In this document: positions 1 through 7,366 of the stretch, piece by piece
Layout of the letters: each line of letters starts with the position of its first letter
Numbering within the stretch: position 1 is the stretch's first letter
Virus record (IMG/VR): IMGVR_UViG_3300027659_000087
Location: 1-38,520 of that record
Direction: 5' to 3' (one strand)
Length of the DNA: 38,520 nt
Origin: a virus
The notes under the pieces: generated by a model
The model's database searches: none
Told to the model about the DNA's origin: nothing
What the model saw: only the letters and a program-made list of their open reading frames with translations
Made by a program: the position numbers and the translations under genes

Positions 1-1
1 G

Positions 2-925
2 CTTTGCGAGGCATTTTCATCAACGCCCTACCGGCTGGCGGCTACTGCTACGCCAGCTCCTAACGATCACATGGAGATTGGCCAGCACTCTGAGTTCTTG
101 GGCTATCTCGGCAGCATGGAGATGCTCTGCCGGTGGTTTGTCAACGACACCAGCACTGCTAGCCAGGATTGGCGGCTGAAGGGTCATGCTCGGGCCGATT
201 TCTGGGGATGGGTCGCCAGCTGGGCCAGGGCCGCCACATTGCCATCTGATCTCGGTGGTGATGACGCAGGGTTTGTGCTGCCACCACTCAGCTACGAGCT
301 GCATACGGTCGCGGCTGACATCACCGTGGACGTACCTGACGGGATGCTGTTCAGGATCCCCGATGGCAGCGCCACCACCATCCACAGGGAGAAGCGGCTC
401 ACGATGGAGGATCGGGTGGCTAAGGCTGCAGAGATCGCCAACGCTGCCGATGGCGCTGTGATTGTCTGGTGCGAAACCAATAGCGAATCAGCAGCATTGG
501 CGGGCGCCATTCCTGACGCGATTGAGGTGCATGGATCAATGGATCCAGAGCAAAAGATCGCTGCGCTGGATGACTTCACCTTTGGCCGCCGCCGGGTGAT
601 TGTCTCCAAGCCGAAGCTGGCTGGGTTGGGGCTCAACTGGCAGCACGCCAGCACGGTTGTGTTTGCCAGCGTCAGCCACAGCTATGAGCAGCATTACCAG
701 GCCGTGCGCCGCGCTTGGCGTTATGGGCAGACCAAGCCCGTGACCTGTCACGTCGTGATCAGCGACACGGAAACATCGATCTGGAACAACGTCCAGCGCA
801 AGGCGCAAGACCACCAGCGAATGAAACGCGCCATGGCTGACGCGATGAATGGCTTCCAGTGCTCGTCAACCAAGAAAACCTACTCCCGCACCGCAACGAT
901 CACCCTTCCTGACTTCCTCAAATGA
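2..925 (+). CDS. SNF2-type DEAD/H helicase, C-terminal part (5' end cut by window)
   Basis: The frame is open from the window edge. The first codons already encode helicase motif III (ATATPAPND at about residues 14-22 of the visible part), so the N-terminal part with the Walker A and DExH boxes lies upstream. Further on come a helicase C-terminal lobe (VIVWCETNSESA, then GLGLNW) and motif VI (QAVRRAWRYGQ, near nt 693-731). This is the SNF2/SF2 type found beside replication genes in many phages, expected to translocate on or remodel dsDNA. An internal ATG at 71 lies inside the conserved core and is not the true start. The stop overlaps the methyltransferase ATG (ATGA), so the two are probably translationally coupled. 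Confidence 0.85.
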   Translation, partial: LCEAFSSTPYRLAATATPAPNDHMEIGQHSEFLGYLGSMEMLCRWFVNDTSTASQDWRLKGHARADFWGWVASWARAATLPSDLGGDDAGFVLPPLSYELHTVAADITVDVPDGMLFRIPDGSATTIHREKRLTMEDRVAKAAEIANAADGAVIVWCETNSESAALAGAIPDAIEVHGSMDPEQKIAALDDFTFGRRRVIVSKPKLAGLGLNWQHASTVVFASVSHSYEQHYQAVRRAWRYGQTKPVTCHVVISDTETSIWNNVQRKAQDHQRMKRAMADAMNGFQCSSTKKTYSRTATITLPDFLK

Positions 926-1818
926 AACCTGACTACCAAGGCGACAACTGGGCCGTTTACCTAGCCGACTGCATTGAGGTGATGAACGGGATGCCTGATG
1001 GCATCATTGATTTGGCAATCTTTTCCCCGCCATTTTCAGATCTGTTCGTCTATTCAGATTCTGAGCGAGACATGGGCAACTGCGGCAGCCATGCCGAGTT
1101 CATGGAGCACTACGCCTATTTCACCGATGCGCTGATGCGGGTGTTGAAGCCCGGCCGGCTGGCCTGCGTGCATTGCTCTGACCTGCCTGCCCGCAAATCA
1201 AAGGATGGATTTATCGGCCTGCATGATTTCGGCGGTGACCTGATCCGCGCTCACCAGCAGTCGGGATGGGTGTATCACGCTCGCTGCACGATCTGGAAAG
1301 ATCCAGTGATTGAGATGCAGCGCACCAAGGCATTGGGCCTGCTGTATAAGCAGCTCAAGAAGGACAGCACCCGCAGCAGGGTGGGGATGCCTGATTACAT
1401 GCTGTTCTTCAGGAAGAATGAAGAGAATCCAGATCCGGTTACCCACTGCCCTGAGGACTTGCCGGTGGGGATGTGGCAGGAGCTGGCCAGCCCGGTATGG
1501 ATGCAGGTAAATCAGACCAAGGTGTTGAATGGCCGCATGGCCAAAGGGCAAGAAGACGAGCGGCATATCTGCCCGCTGCAGCTCGATGTGATCGAGCGCT
1601 GCCTGACCCTCTACAGCAACCCTGGCGATCTGGTGCTGGATCCGTTCAATGGCATCGGCAGCACCGGTTACCAGGCCGTGAAGATGGGCCGGAAGTACAT
1701 CGGCATCGAGCTGAAGCCCGAGTACGCCAAGCAAGCTGCAAAGTTCCTGCAGGCAGCTGAGCAGCAGAGCGGGTCATTGCTTGAGCTGATCACCGACACC
1801 AACGAAGAAACACTATGA
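922..1818 (+). CDS. DNA methyltransferase (N4-cytosine/N6-adenine type)
   Basis: A 298-residue SAM-dependent DNA methyltransferase. The catalytic motif IV, SPPF, is at residues 35-38. The SAM-binding motif I, LVLDPFNGIGSTG, comes late at about residues 237-249 and is followed by YIGIELKPEY. Catalytic motif before SAM motif is the beta-class order; SPPF/SPPY is typical of N4-cytosine enzymes, though some N6-adenine enzymes also carry it. No target-recognition specificity can be read. No restriction nuclease is adjacent, so it is probably an orphan enzyme that protects phage DNA or marks it for regulation. It overlaps its neighbours by 4 nt on both sides. Confidence 0.9.
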   Translation: MKPDYQGDNWAVYLADCIEVMNGMPDGIIDLAIFSPPFSDLFVYSDSERDMGNCGSHAEFMEHYAYFTDALMRVLKPGRLACVHCSDLPARKSKDGFIGLHDFGGDLIRAHQQSGWVYHARCTIWKDPVIEMQRTKALGLLYKQLKKDSTRSRVGMPDYMLFFRKNEENPDPVTHCPEDLPVGMWQELASPVWMQVNQTKVLNGRMAKGQEDERHICPLQLDVIERCLTLYSNPGDLVLDPFNGIGSTGYQAVKMGRKYIGIELKPEYAKQAAKFLQAAEQQSGSLLELITDTNEETL

Positions 1819-1976
1819 ACGGCCTCCAACCCTCCCACGAGATCCGAAAGCTCACCATCGTGCTACCTGCCCCCGTTGTTGATGCCCTGCGGTCACAGCT
1901 CAGGGGTGACGAGACGATCACCGACTGCATCAAGCAGCTGGTGATTCGTGAGGCGATGGGTGGGGGTGTGGTGTGA
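1815..1976 (+). CDS. Small ribbon-helix-helix-like protein (53 aa)
   Basis: The ATG at 1815 overlaps the methyltransferase stop and the TGA at 1974-1976 overlaps the GTG start of the next helicase, so this frame fills the gap exactly. The protein starts MNGLQPSHEIRKLTIVLP, a beta-strand-like stretch, followed by two predicted helices (PVVDALRSQL and TITDCIKQLVIREA). This is the length and pattern of a CopG/Arc-type ribbon-helix-helix DNA-binding protein. The fold call is by eye. The coding call rests mainly on the overlaps. Confidence 0.65.
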   Translation: MNGLQPSHEIRKLTIVLPAPVVDALRSQLRGDETITDCIKQLVIREAMGGGVV

Positions 1977-3529
1977 ATCTCCGCCCCCGCCAACACCAAG
2001 CCCTAGCCGACCTGCGCCAGGCTTATGCGTCAGGCTCGCGAGCACCGATCCTGGTTGCTCCTACGGGCTTCGGGAAGACGGCCACCGCTACCGAGATTGT
2101 GCGGCAAGCTGTCGCCAAGGTCCGCAATGTCTGGTTCCTAGCGCACCTGCGCGAGATCCTCGATGACACCAGCGCCAGGCTCACGGCCGGCGGCATTGGC
2201 CACGGCCACATCCGTGCCGGCAGGTCAGCTGACTACACCCAGAAGGTGCAGGTGGTCGCCGTGCAGACCGCAGTGCGCCGGCACAGGCTGCCGCGGCCGC
2301 ATCTGATCATTGTGGACGAGTGCCACCTAGCCATCGCCGAGAGCTATCAGAAGGTGATCGCCGCCGCCGGGTATCCGCTGCTGCTGGGGCTGACCGGCAC
2401 ACCACAACGCCTTGATGGCCGCGGCCTGCGCGAGGTGTTCGATCTGCTGGTGCCGACCTGCTCCACTGCCGAGTTGATTGATGAGCAGCTGCTGTCGCCG
2501 GTGCGGGTGTTTGCTCCACCAGGCGCTGACCTCTCAGGCATCGGCCGTCGTGGTGGTGACTTTGACCAGGGCCAGGCTGGTGCCGTGATGTCGCGGCCGG
2601 CGGTTGTAGGTGATGCGCTCATCCACTGGAAGAAGCTCTGCGCCGGCCGACGGGGCGTTGCGTTCACCACAACCGTGGCACATGCGGAAGCGGTAGCCGA
2701 GCAATGGAAATCCGCAGGATTCCGCGCCATGGCCGTGCATGGCAACAGCGACGACGCCCAGCGCCGCGAGGCCATTGCTGGGTTACGTGCGGGACGGCTG
2801 GATCTGGTGGCCTGCGCTCAGCTGTGGATCGCCGGCGTTGACGTGCCGGAAATTGACGCGGTGATCTGGCTGCGGCCGACGGCCAGCCTGACGGCCTGGC
2901 TGCAGGGCAACGGCCGCGGCCTGCGCATTGCGCCGGGGAAGCGCGATCTGCTGGTGCTTGATCACGTCGGGAATTGTGCGCGGCTGGGGCATCCGCTGAC
3001 TGTGCATGAATGGACGCTTGACGGCCGCACCAAGCGCGACCGCGAGGCAGCGCCATCGGTGAAGGTCTGCCCTCGGTGTTTTAGCTGTATGCCCAGCGGC
3101 CGGCCAGTGTGCCCCGACTGCGGCCACGAGTTTATAGCCGAGCGGCGCGAGCTGCAGACGGTTGATGGTGAGCTGGTTGAGGTGCAGCGGGTGGTCTACC
3201 AGGTGGGAGATGCTGTCGAATGGATGCGCGGCAGCAACGGTCGGTCTGCCCGGTGGGATCCCGGCTGGATTGTGCGAAAACTGATTGACGAGATGGTGCT
3301 CATCGCGCCAATCTCTGACCCCCGCGCTCAGGGAACGCAATGGGTTAAGTCCGTACAACTTCGCCGGCCATTGGATCGCCGCGAACAGGCCACCGCCAGC
3401 ACCCTCGAAGACCTGATCCAGATTGGCACCCGCCGTGGGATGAAGAACCCCCGCGGCTGGGCGCGGCATGTGATGGCAGCCCGCAGCCTGCGCAGCGGGA
3501 AGGCCAGGGTTCGGGAGGTGGTGGCGTGA
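1973..3529 (+). CDS. SF2 DEAD/DEAH helicase with C-terminal zinc finger
   Basis: A 518-residue superfamily 2 helicase resembling the type III restriction 'Res' / phage helicase group. Walker A is APTGFGKT at residues 29-36, motif II is DECH at about 115-118, motif III is LTGTPQR near 141, and the C-terminal lobe ends with GNGRGLRIAPGKRDLLVLDHVG. A four-cysteine zinc finger (CPRC...CPDC) sits at about residues 366-387. GTG at 1973 is the chosen start: it overlaps the preceding stop and gives the usual N-terminus RPRQHQALADLR just before Walker A. It could act in replication, transcription or repair. It is the second helicase in this operon. Confidence 0.88.
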   Translation: MNLRPRQHQALADLRQAYASGSRAPILVAPTGFGKTATATEIVRQAVAKVRNVWFLAHLREILDDTSARLTAGGIGHGHIRAGRSADYTQKVQVVAVQTAVRRHRLPRPHLIIVDECHLAIAESYQKVIAAAGYPLLLGLTGTPQRLDGRGLREVFDLLVPTCSTAELIDEQLLSPVRVFAPPGADLSGIGRRGGDFDQGQAGAVMSRPAVVGDALIHWKKLCAGRRGVAFTTTVAHAEAVAEQWKSAGFRAMAVHGNSDDAQRREAIAGLRAGRLDLVACAQLWIAGVDVPEIDAVIWLRPTASLTAWLQGNGRGLRIAPGKRDLLVLDHVGNCARLGHPLTVHEWTLDGRTKRDREAAPSVKVCPRCFSCMPSGRPVCPDCGHEFIAERRELQTVDGELVEVQRVVYQVGDAVEWMRGSNGRSARWDPGWIVRKLIDEMVLIAPISDPRAQGTQWVKSVQLRRPLDRREQATASTLEDLIQIGTRRGMKNPRGWARHVMAARSLRSGKARVREVVA

Positions 3530-4173
3530 CCCATCCCCCACGCTGGACCCAGCCCGAGATTGACCACCTGGAGCAACTCGCGGGCGATGTGCCGTTTCAG
3601 ACCTTGCTGCGGTCTATGCACTACATGGCCACCGCCGAAGGCTGGCCACCCAGAACTGACAAAGCCATCGTGATGCGGATGCGCCGCACCAGGCAGCTTT
3701 GCCGCGCTCGCACCGGCGAATGGACTACCACCTACGGCGCAGGCGAGCTGCTGGGCTGTCCTGGCAGCCGCGTCGATGCCTGGCTGAGGCGTAAGCCGAT
3801 CGCCAGGATTCTCGATCCGCAGGCGACTGGCGGCACGCGCTACATCAATCGCAGATCGTGGCGCCGGCTGGCTCGGGTTATGCCTCGCGTGCTGGGTGGT
3901 TTCAGCTCAGACGCGCTGTTTGCGCTGCTTGAGGATCGAGATTTGGCCGATGCGGTCGCCGCTGCTCACCCGCGCCCCATGGGTGACTGGCGGGTTAGGT
4001 GCGTTGAGACTGGGCAGATCTGGCCCAGCTGTGGTGCCGCGGCCCGTGAGCTGCACGTTTCGCAGGCAGCGGTCAGCCTGGCGATTCGTCAGGGCAGGCA
4101 GTTGACAGCGCTGGGGATGACGTTTGAGACGTTGCGGGGGGCTGGGGCGAAGGTGCGGATTGAGGGGAGCTAG
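3526..4173 (+). CDS. HTH/NUMOD-like DNA-binding protein
   Basis: A 215-residue protein whose ATG overlaps the helicase stop by 4 nt. The N-terminal part is basic and helical (WTQPEIDHLEQLAG, then AIVMRMRRTRQLC) and followed by a second HTH-like stretch (TTYGAGELLGCPGSRVDAWLRR). The C-terminal 50 residues look like a NUMOD1 repeat: RCVETGQIWPSCGAAARELHVSQAAVSLAIRQG. NUMOD1 usually accompanies homing endonucleases, but I see no nuclease motif here. It is the last gene of the first plus-strand operon and ends in convergent overlap with the minus-strand gene at 4170. Confidence 0.65.
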   Translation: MTHPPRWTQPEIDHLEQLAGDVPFQTLLRSMHYMATAEGWPPRTDKAIVMRMRRTRQLCRARTGEWTTTYGAGELLGCPGSRVDAWLRRKPIARILDPQATGGTRYINRRSWRRLARVMPRVLGGFSSDALFALLEDRDLADAVAAAHPRPMGDWRVRCVETGQIWPSCGAAARELHVSQAAVSLAIRQGRQLTALGMTFETLRGAGAKVRIEGS

Positions 4174-4445
4174 GTGCGAGCGCGTGCCTCCCGTGCGTCT
4201 GCAGCGTGCGATTCCCACTGCTCGGCATAGTCCGAAACCTGCTGGAGCAGCCGGAACGCCTCGGCGCGTTCAGATTGCGCGCGCTGCCATGCTCCGTGCT
4301 CCTGAGGGTAGAAGTCACGGCCGTTGCAGGTGGCAGCGGCAAGAGCGTCGGATGCAGCGGCAATAGCCAGCCGTACGGCGCGATATTCGCGTTCAAGACT
4401 GTCGGCGCCAGTGCCGTTTAGGTGAATTGTCGGGAGCGTGGTCAT
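4170..4445 (-). CDS. Conserved phage hypothetical protein (91 aa)
   Basis: A small acidic, helical protein starting MTTLPTIHLNGTGADSLEREY, an N-terminus I recall from short hypothetical proteins of several phages. A longer reading to 4541 is open, but the ATG at 4445 gives the family-like start. The middle carries ALAAATCNGRDFYPQ and the rest is rich in A, E and R and probably helical. There is no catalytic motif and I assign no function. Its stop codon overlaps the convergent plus-strand gene by 4 nt. Confidence 0.7.
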   Translation of the reverse strand: MTTLPTIHLNGTGADSLEREYRAVRLAIAAASDALAAATCNGRDFYPQEHGAWQRAQSERAEAFRLLQQVSDYAEQWESHAADAREARART

Positions 4446-4480
4446 GGCTTGCGATGCAGTGAAGTGGCTGTTGAAGTAAG

Positions 4481-4498
4481 CCTCCGGCCATCCGGAGG
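4481..4498. other. Intergenic hairpin between small minus-strand genes
   Basis: A perfect 7-bp inverted repeat, CCTCCGG / CCGGAGG with a CCAT loop, lies between the genes at 4522-4707 and 4170-4445. There is no T-run on the minus strand, so it is not a classical terminator. It may stabilise or process the transcript. A similar GC-rich hairpin sits at 5229-5247. Confidence 0.5.
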
Positions 4499-4521
4499 CA
4501 ACGCCGCTAGAGGCTTGCGCC

Positions 4522-4707
4522 TCAAGCTGCCTGAAGGTCAAAGATCTGAACTTCGGGACGGTATGGATAGTGCGACATCATGGCCAGCTCTTCCTGCAGC
4601 TTGACCCGGCCTTCAATCTTGTCCTCAGCGAAGAAGTGCCAAAGGATGTCAGCAGGACCCGTGGTGTTAGGGCGGCGGATGATGACGTGGAAGCGGGGGC
4701 TGGTCAT
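4522..4707 (-). CDS. Small hypothetical protein (61 aa)
   Basis: Starts MTSPRFHVIIRRPNTTG and runs through a compact, charged sequence with normal codon use. Its upstream region (4723-4810) resembles the one upstream of the gene at 5263-5424, and a -10-like TACTAT lies 43 nt before the ATG. That shared promoter-like context supports a real gene. I do not recognise a function. Confidence 0.6.
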   Translation of the reverse strand: MTSPRFHVIIRRPNTTGPADILWHFFAEDKIEGRVKLQEELAMMSHYPYRPEVQIFDLQAA

Positions 4708-4722
4708 GGCTGTCTGCGGGTG

Positions 4723-4810
4723 GTGGAAGCTCTCGCCCCCGGTGAACTAATAGTAGCGCATCCGTTACGGCAGCGGCGACCACCCGGCGACCAGTTCATA
4801 ATCTGTCACG
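4723..4810 (-). promoter_or_regulatory. Duplicated upstream region, copy A
   Basis: This segment aligns along its length with 5440-5530 (copy B). Shared blocks on the plus strand are TCGCCCCCGG, GTAGCG, CCGTTACG, CCAGTTCA and CTGT(C/A)AC. On the minus strand it carries a -10-like TACTAT at 4755-4750 preceded by GCGC, 43 nt upstream of the ATG at 4707. It contains one GTTACG (4764-4769), the motif that is clustered at 35324-35586. It partly overlaps the 3' end of the next minus-strand gene. Confidence 0.6.
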
Positions 4811-5020
4811 TTTCCGCGCTCTCGCCTTCGCCACGCGATCCCGCTTGAACTGCCGCCCTGCTGGGTCGAGGCGTTCCCAGCACCTAGAGCAGAACACGCC
4901 ACGGGCACCAGTGTGGACGATGCCACAGGCTGCGCAGATTGGTTTAGCTGGTGGTGGCAGCCGCCCGGCTTGGCGTTCTCGCCATCGGCGTTGGCGGGCT
5001 GCGTTGGTGGGGTCAGGCAT
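4796..5020 (-). CDS. Small zinc-ribbon protein (74 aa)
   Basis: Starts MPDPTNAARQRRWRERQAG, a basic helix, followed by two CxxC pairs (CAAC and CSRC), a likely structural zinc site, and a basic C-terminus (KRDRVAKARARKRDRL). The ATG at 5020 overlaps the stop of the upstream gene by 8 nt; an in-frame extension to 5065 would overlap that gene further and is unlikely. The composition suggests nucleic-acid binding. The function is unknown. Confidence 0.65.
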   Translation of the reverse strand: MPDPTNAARQRRWRERQAGRLPPPAKPICAACGIVHTGARGVFCSRCWERLDPAGRQFKRDRVAKARARKRDRL

Positions 5021-5204
5021 CCGAGTCGTCCTCGTAAGTCCCGCGCATGAAATCAATAAAGCCAATGTAATTCATCCACTTATCTGCATCTATTACGTTC
5101 AGGTTGCCTACCTGATTTGGGTATATGCGTGTATTAGTTGGCAGCTTTTTAAGTATTTGGATTAAGTCTTTAGTGCTGATCCATTTGCCTGTGCCGTCTT
5201 TCAT
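5013..5204 (-). CDS. Small hypothetical protein (63 aa)
   Basis: Starts MKDGTGKWISTKDLIQILKK and ends in an acidic tail (TYEDDSDA). It is noticeably more AT-rich than its neighbours, which suggests separate acquisition. It overlaps the downstream zinc-ribbon gene by 8 nt (ATG inside GGATGCCTGA), which supports coupled translation. I see no known domain. Confidence 0.6.
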   Translation of the reverse strand: MKDGTGKWISTKDLIQILKKLPTNTRIYPNQVGNLNVIDADKWMNYIGFIDFMRGTYEDDSDA

Positions 5205-5228
5205 GTTTAAGGATGCAATGAAGTGATC

Positions 5229-5247
5229 GCCGGGGTAAGCCCCCGGC
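5229..5247. other. Intergenic hairpin
   Basis: A perfect 7-bp inverted repeat, GCCGGGG / CCCCGGC with a TAAGC loop, lies between the stop of the gene at 5263-5424 and the start of the gene at 5013-5204. It has no T-run. It parallels the hairpin at 4481-4498; both have GTAAG beside or inside them. Confidence 0.45.
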
Positions 5248-5262
5248 AGGCTGTGGGTGGGG

Positions 5263-5424
5263 TCAAAATTGAGGAACGATTTGGCGGCCTTGAAAGTCAG
5301 AGTGGATGGCGTCTAGCAACTCTTCCCATGTGGAAAACTGAGCGACTTTGCGCTTAATCTTGCATCCCTGCTGATCTTCAAAGATGTGGAAAGCGGCGGC
5401 GGTTTTGCGGATGTAGATCGGCAT
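5263..5424 (-). CDS. Small hypothetical protein (53 aa)
   Basis: The ATG at 5424 opens a 53-codon frame, MPIYIRKTAAAFHIFEDQQG..., ending at TGA 5265-5263. The sequence alternates strand-like and helix-like stretches (STWEELLDAIHSDF) and has good codon use. It lies downstream of copy B of the duplicated regulatory region, with a -10-like TACGAT 44 nt upstream. The function is unknown. Confidence 0.6.
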   Translation of the reverse strand: MPIYIRKTAAAFHIFEDQQGCKIKRKVAQFSTWEELLDAIHSDFQGRQIVPQF

Positions 5425-5439
5425 TTGCTTGGCTCAGTA

Positions 5440-5530
5440 GTGGGAGCCTTTCGCCCCCGGTTCCCATATCGTAGCGTACCCGTTACGCCCTGCCGCCTAT
5501 CCGTATGGCCAGTTCACAACCTGTAACAGA
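5440..5530 (-). promoter_or_regulatory. Duplicated upstream region, copy B
   Basis: This is the counterpart of 4723-4810. On the minus strand it reads CGTAACGGGTACGCTACGAT followed by ATGGGAACCGGGGGCGAAAGG. The -10-like TACGAT is at 5473-5468, 44 nt before the ATG at 5424. It contains GTTACGCC (5482-5489), an 8-mer also present twice in the cluster at 35324-35586. The plus-strand nuclease gene starts 23 nt beyond its end, so it may serve divergent transcription. Confidence 0.6.
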
Positions 5531-5553
5531 GGCGCGCTCCGTTGACTGCTCCC

Positions 5554-5943
5554 ATGAGCGAACACACCACCCAGCAGCGCATTCTCCTGGCCTGCGGCTC
5601 CGGCCCCGTCCGCCTCTGGCGTAACAACGTCGGCACCGGCTGGGCAGGACAGGCGACAAAGATCCAGCGTCGCGGGATGGTGGCTGTGGAGCCCGGTGAC
5701 ATCATCGTGCGCCAAGGCCGCCCGCTCCATGCGGGCCTGTGCGTCGGCAGCTCCGATCTGATCGGTTACCGCCAGGTCGATGGCGTGGCCCAGTTCGTGG
5801 CGCTGGAAGTGAAATCAGCCACCGGGAGGCCAACGGCGCAGCAGACCCAGTTTATAGATCACATCACCGCCGTTGGCGGTTGCGCTGGGATCGTGCGCAG
5901 CGTTGAGGATGCGCGATCGGTGCTCAGCATCCCCACCCCTTAG
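5554..5943 (+). CDS. VRR-NUC domain nuclease
   Basis: A 129-residue protein of the phage VRR-NUC family, in the PD-(D/E)xK nuclease superfamily. The core GSSDLIG...FVALEVKSATGRPT...AQQTQFIDHI carries the conserved Asp, the E-V-K catalytic pair and Gln. It ends GGCAGIVRSVEDA, as in family members. An in-frame TTG lies at 5542 but the ATG at 5554 gives the usual start (MSEHTTQQRILLA). The family has structure-selective or Holliday-junction-type nuclease activity; the neighbouring recombination genes fit that role. Confidence 0.88.
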   Translation: MSEHTTQQRILLACGSGPVRLWRNNVGTGWAGQATKIQRRGMVAVEPGDIIVRQGRPLHAGLCVGSSDLIGYRQVDGVAQFVALEVKSATGRPTAQQTQFIDHITAVGGCAGIVRSVEDARSVLSIPTP

Positions 5944-5960
5944 GTGCGAAAGCGGAACCA

Positions 5961-5985
5961 TTGCGCTAGGATCTGGGAACCATCA
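5961..5985 (+). promoter_or_regulatory. -10-like element upstream of the recombination operon
   Basis: TTGCGCTAGGATCTGGGAAC matches the core of the minus-strand elements at 5473 (ACGCTACGATATGGGAACC) and 4755 (GCGCTACTAT). The putative -10 is TAGGAT at 5967-5972, 25 nt before the YqaJ gene start. No convincing -35 box is visible, so this may be an activator-dependent promoter. Confidence 0.4.
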
Positions 5986-5996
5986 GCATCTCCGCC

Positions 5997-6677
5997 ATGG
6001 TTCAGCCCCAGTATCACGTTGAGATCGAGCAAGGCACGGATCAATGGCACGCCCTTAGGCGTGGCATCGTCACGGCCTCAGCGATCAGCAAGCTCCTAAC
6101 CGCCACTTACAAGCCCGCCAACAACGACACCAGCCGCGCGCTGTTGTATCAGCTATTGGCCGAGCGCATCACGGGCGAAAGCGATCAATCGTTTTACAAC
6201 GACGATATGGCGCGCGGCCACCTGCTGGAGCCCTACGCCCGCGATTTGTACACCGAGCACTTTGACCCGGTTACAGAGTGCGGATTCGTCACCCTCACCA
6301 CCACCCGAGGAATCCTCGGCTACTCACCCGATGGCCTGGTAGGAGATGACGGCCTGATTGAGATCAAATGCCCACGGCCTAAGACGCATTTCAAGTCACT
6401 GCTAACCGGCGAAGTGCCGGCGGAGTATTTCCCCCAGGTTCAGACCGGGCTAGCCGTGACGGGCCGGCGGTGGTGTGACTACATCTCCTACGCCCCCGGC
6501 CTGCCGCTGTTTGTCAAGCGGTGCCAGCCAGCGCCTGCGGTGATCGCTGCGATCTTTGCTGCTCACGAGACAGCAGAGGATCAGCTGGCGGCGTTGATGG
6601 AGGACTACCAAACCGCCGCTACGAATTATCCGGCGACTGAGCCGCTAACCCCTGAATCTGACGAAATTATCATCTGA
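5997..6677 (+). CDS. YqaJ-type phage recombination exonuclease
   Basis: A 226-residue lambda-exonuclease/YqaJ family nuclease. Seen in order are IEQGTDQWHALRRGIVTAS (the N-terminal signature with the Arg), GHLLEPYARDLY (Glu), GILGYSPDGLVGDDGLIEIKCP (catalytic Asp, then E-x-K) and a late Gln motif, YFPQVQTGLAVTG. It degrades one strand of dsDNA ends and provides single strands for annealing. The neighbouring SSB fits a phage recombination module. The next gene starts at its stop (TGATGG). Confidence 0.92.
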   Translation: MVQPQYHVEIEQGTDQWHALRRGIVTASAISKLLTATYKPANNDTSRALLYQLLAERITGESDQSFYNDDMARGHLLEPYARDLYTEHFDPVTECGFVTLTTTRGILGYSPDGLVGDDGLIEIKCPRPKTHFKSLLTGEVPAEYFPQVQTGLAVTGRRWCDYISYAPGLPLFVKRCQPAPAVIAAIFAAHETAEDQLAALMEDYQTAATNYPATEPLTPESDEIII

Positions 6678-7330
6678 TGGACATTTCAAACACGCTGGCG
6701 GCCAAGTCCAACCAGCTCAACACTGACGACCTGATCAGCGGGCCAATCACCATCACGATCAGCAGCGTCAGTGCCGGCAGCCCAGAGCAGCCGGTAGCGA
6801 TCGGTTATGAGGGTGACGAGGGCAAGCCCTGGTATCCCTGCAAATCCATGCGCCGCGTGCTGGTTGCCGCCTGGGGCGCTGATGCGTCGCAGTATGCCGG
6901 CCGGCGGGTGACGCTATTCCGTGACCCTGAGGTGATGTACGGCGGCATCAAGGTCGGCGGCATCAGGCTGAGCCACCTAAGCAACCTCGACGGGCCGCTG
7001 AGCATTGCGCTCACAGTGACGCGCCAGAAGCGCGCGCCGTATCGAGTGCAGCCGCTGGCGCCGGCTGCACCACCAGCACCAGCCCCCGACCCGACAACGG
7101 CAGCCCTAGCCGTCTGTCAGTCCGCTGGCCTCACTGATCTCGGCCTAGCTGCGTTCTGCGACCTGGCGAGCAGCGGCACTGCTAGCACCCTTGCCCAGCT
7201 GCCAGCCGCCACGTTGGTGCGCATTGTCGAGGGCGGCATCAGTCCTGAGACGGTGGCGAAGTGCAACACGCCGCCCGCCACCGAGCTGGAGCCGGAGCCA
7301 GCCGAAGACCTGCCCTTGGCTTGGTCCTGA
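6677..7330 (+). CDS. Conserved phage protein of the recombination cluster
   Basis: A 217-residue protein lying between the exonuclease and SSB genes. The N-terminal 120 residues are conserved-looking (GDEGKPWYPCKSMRRVLVAAW, then GRRVTLFRDPEVMYGGIKVGGIRLSHL), resembling a phage family I recall beside YqaJ/Erf-type genes. A Pro/Ala-rich linker follows (AAPPAPAPDP), then a small helical C-terminal domain. The position is where a RecT/Erf annealing protein is often found, but I see no RecT or Erf signature. A beta-rich nucleic-acid-binding role is inference. Confidence 0.7.
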   Translation: MDISNTLAAKSNQLNTDDLISGPITITISSVSAGSPEQPVAIGYEGDEGKPWYPCKSMRRVLVAAWGADASQYAGRRVTLFRDPEVMYGGIKVGGIRLSHLSNLDGPLSIALTVTRQKRAPYRVQPLAPAAPPAPAPDPTTAALAVCQSAGLTDLGLAAFCDLASSGTASTLAQLPAATLVRIVEGGISPETVAKCNTPPATELEPEPAEDLPLAWS

Positions 7331-7366
7331 CCCATCCACTTACGGAATCACATCCCACCCCATCAC

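Noticed and set aside
2784-2789. Isolated GTTACG hexamers elsewhere, such as in the helicase gene
   Set aside because: About 19 are expected by chance in a window this size on both strands; only the cluster at 35.3-35.6 kb and the two duplicated upstream regions stand out by context.
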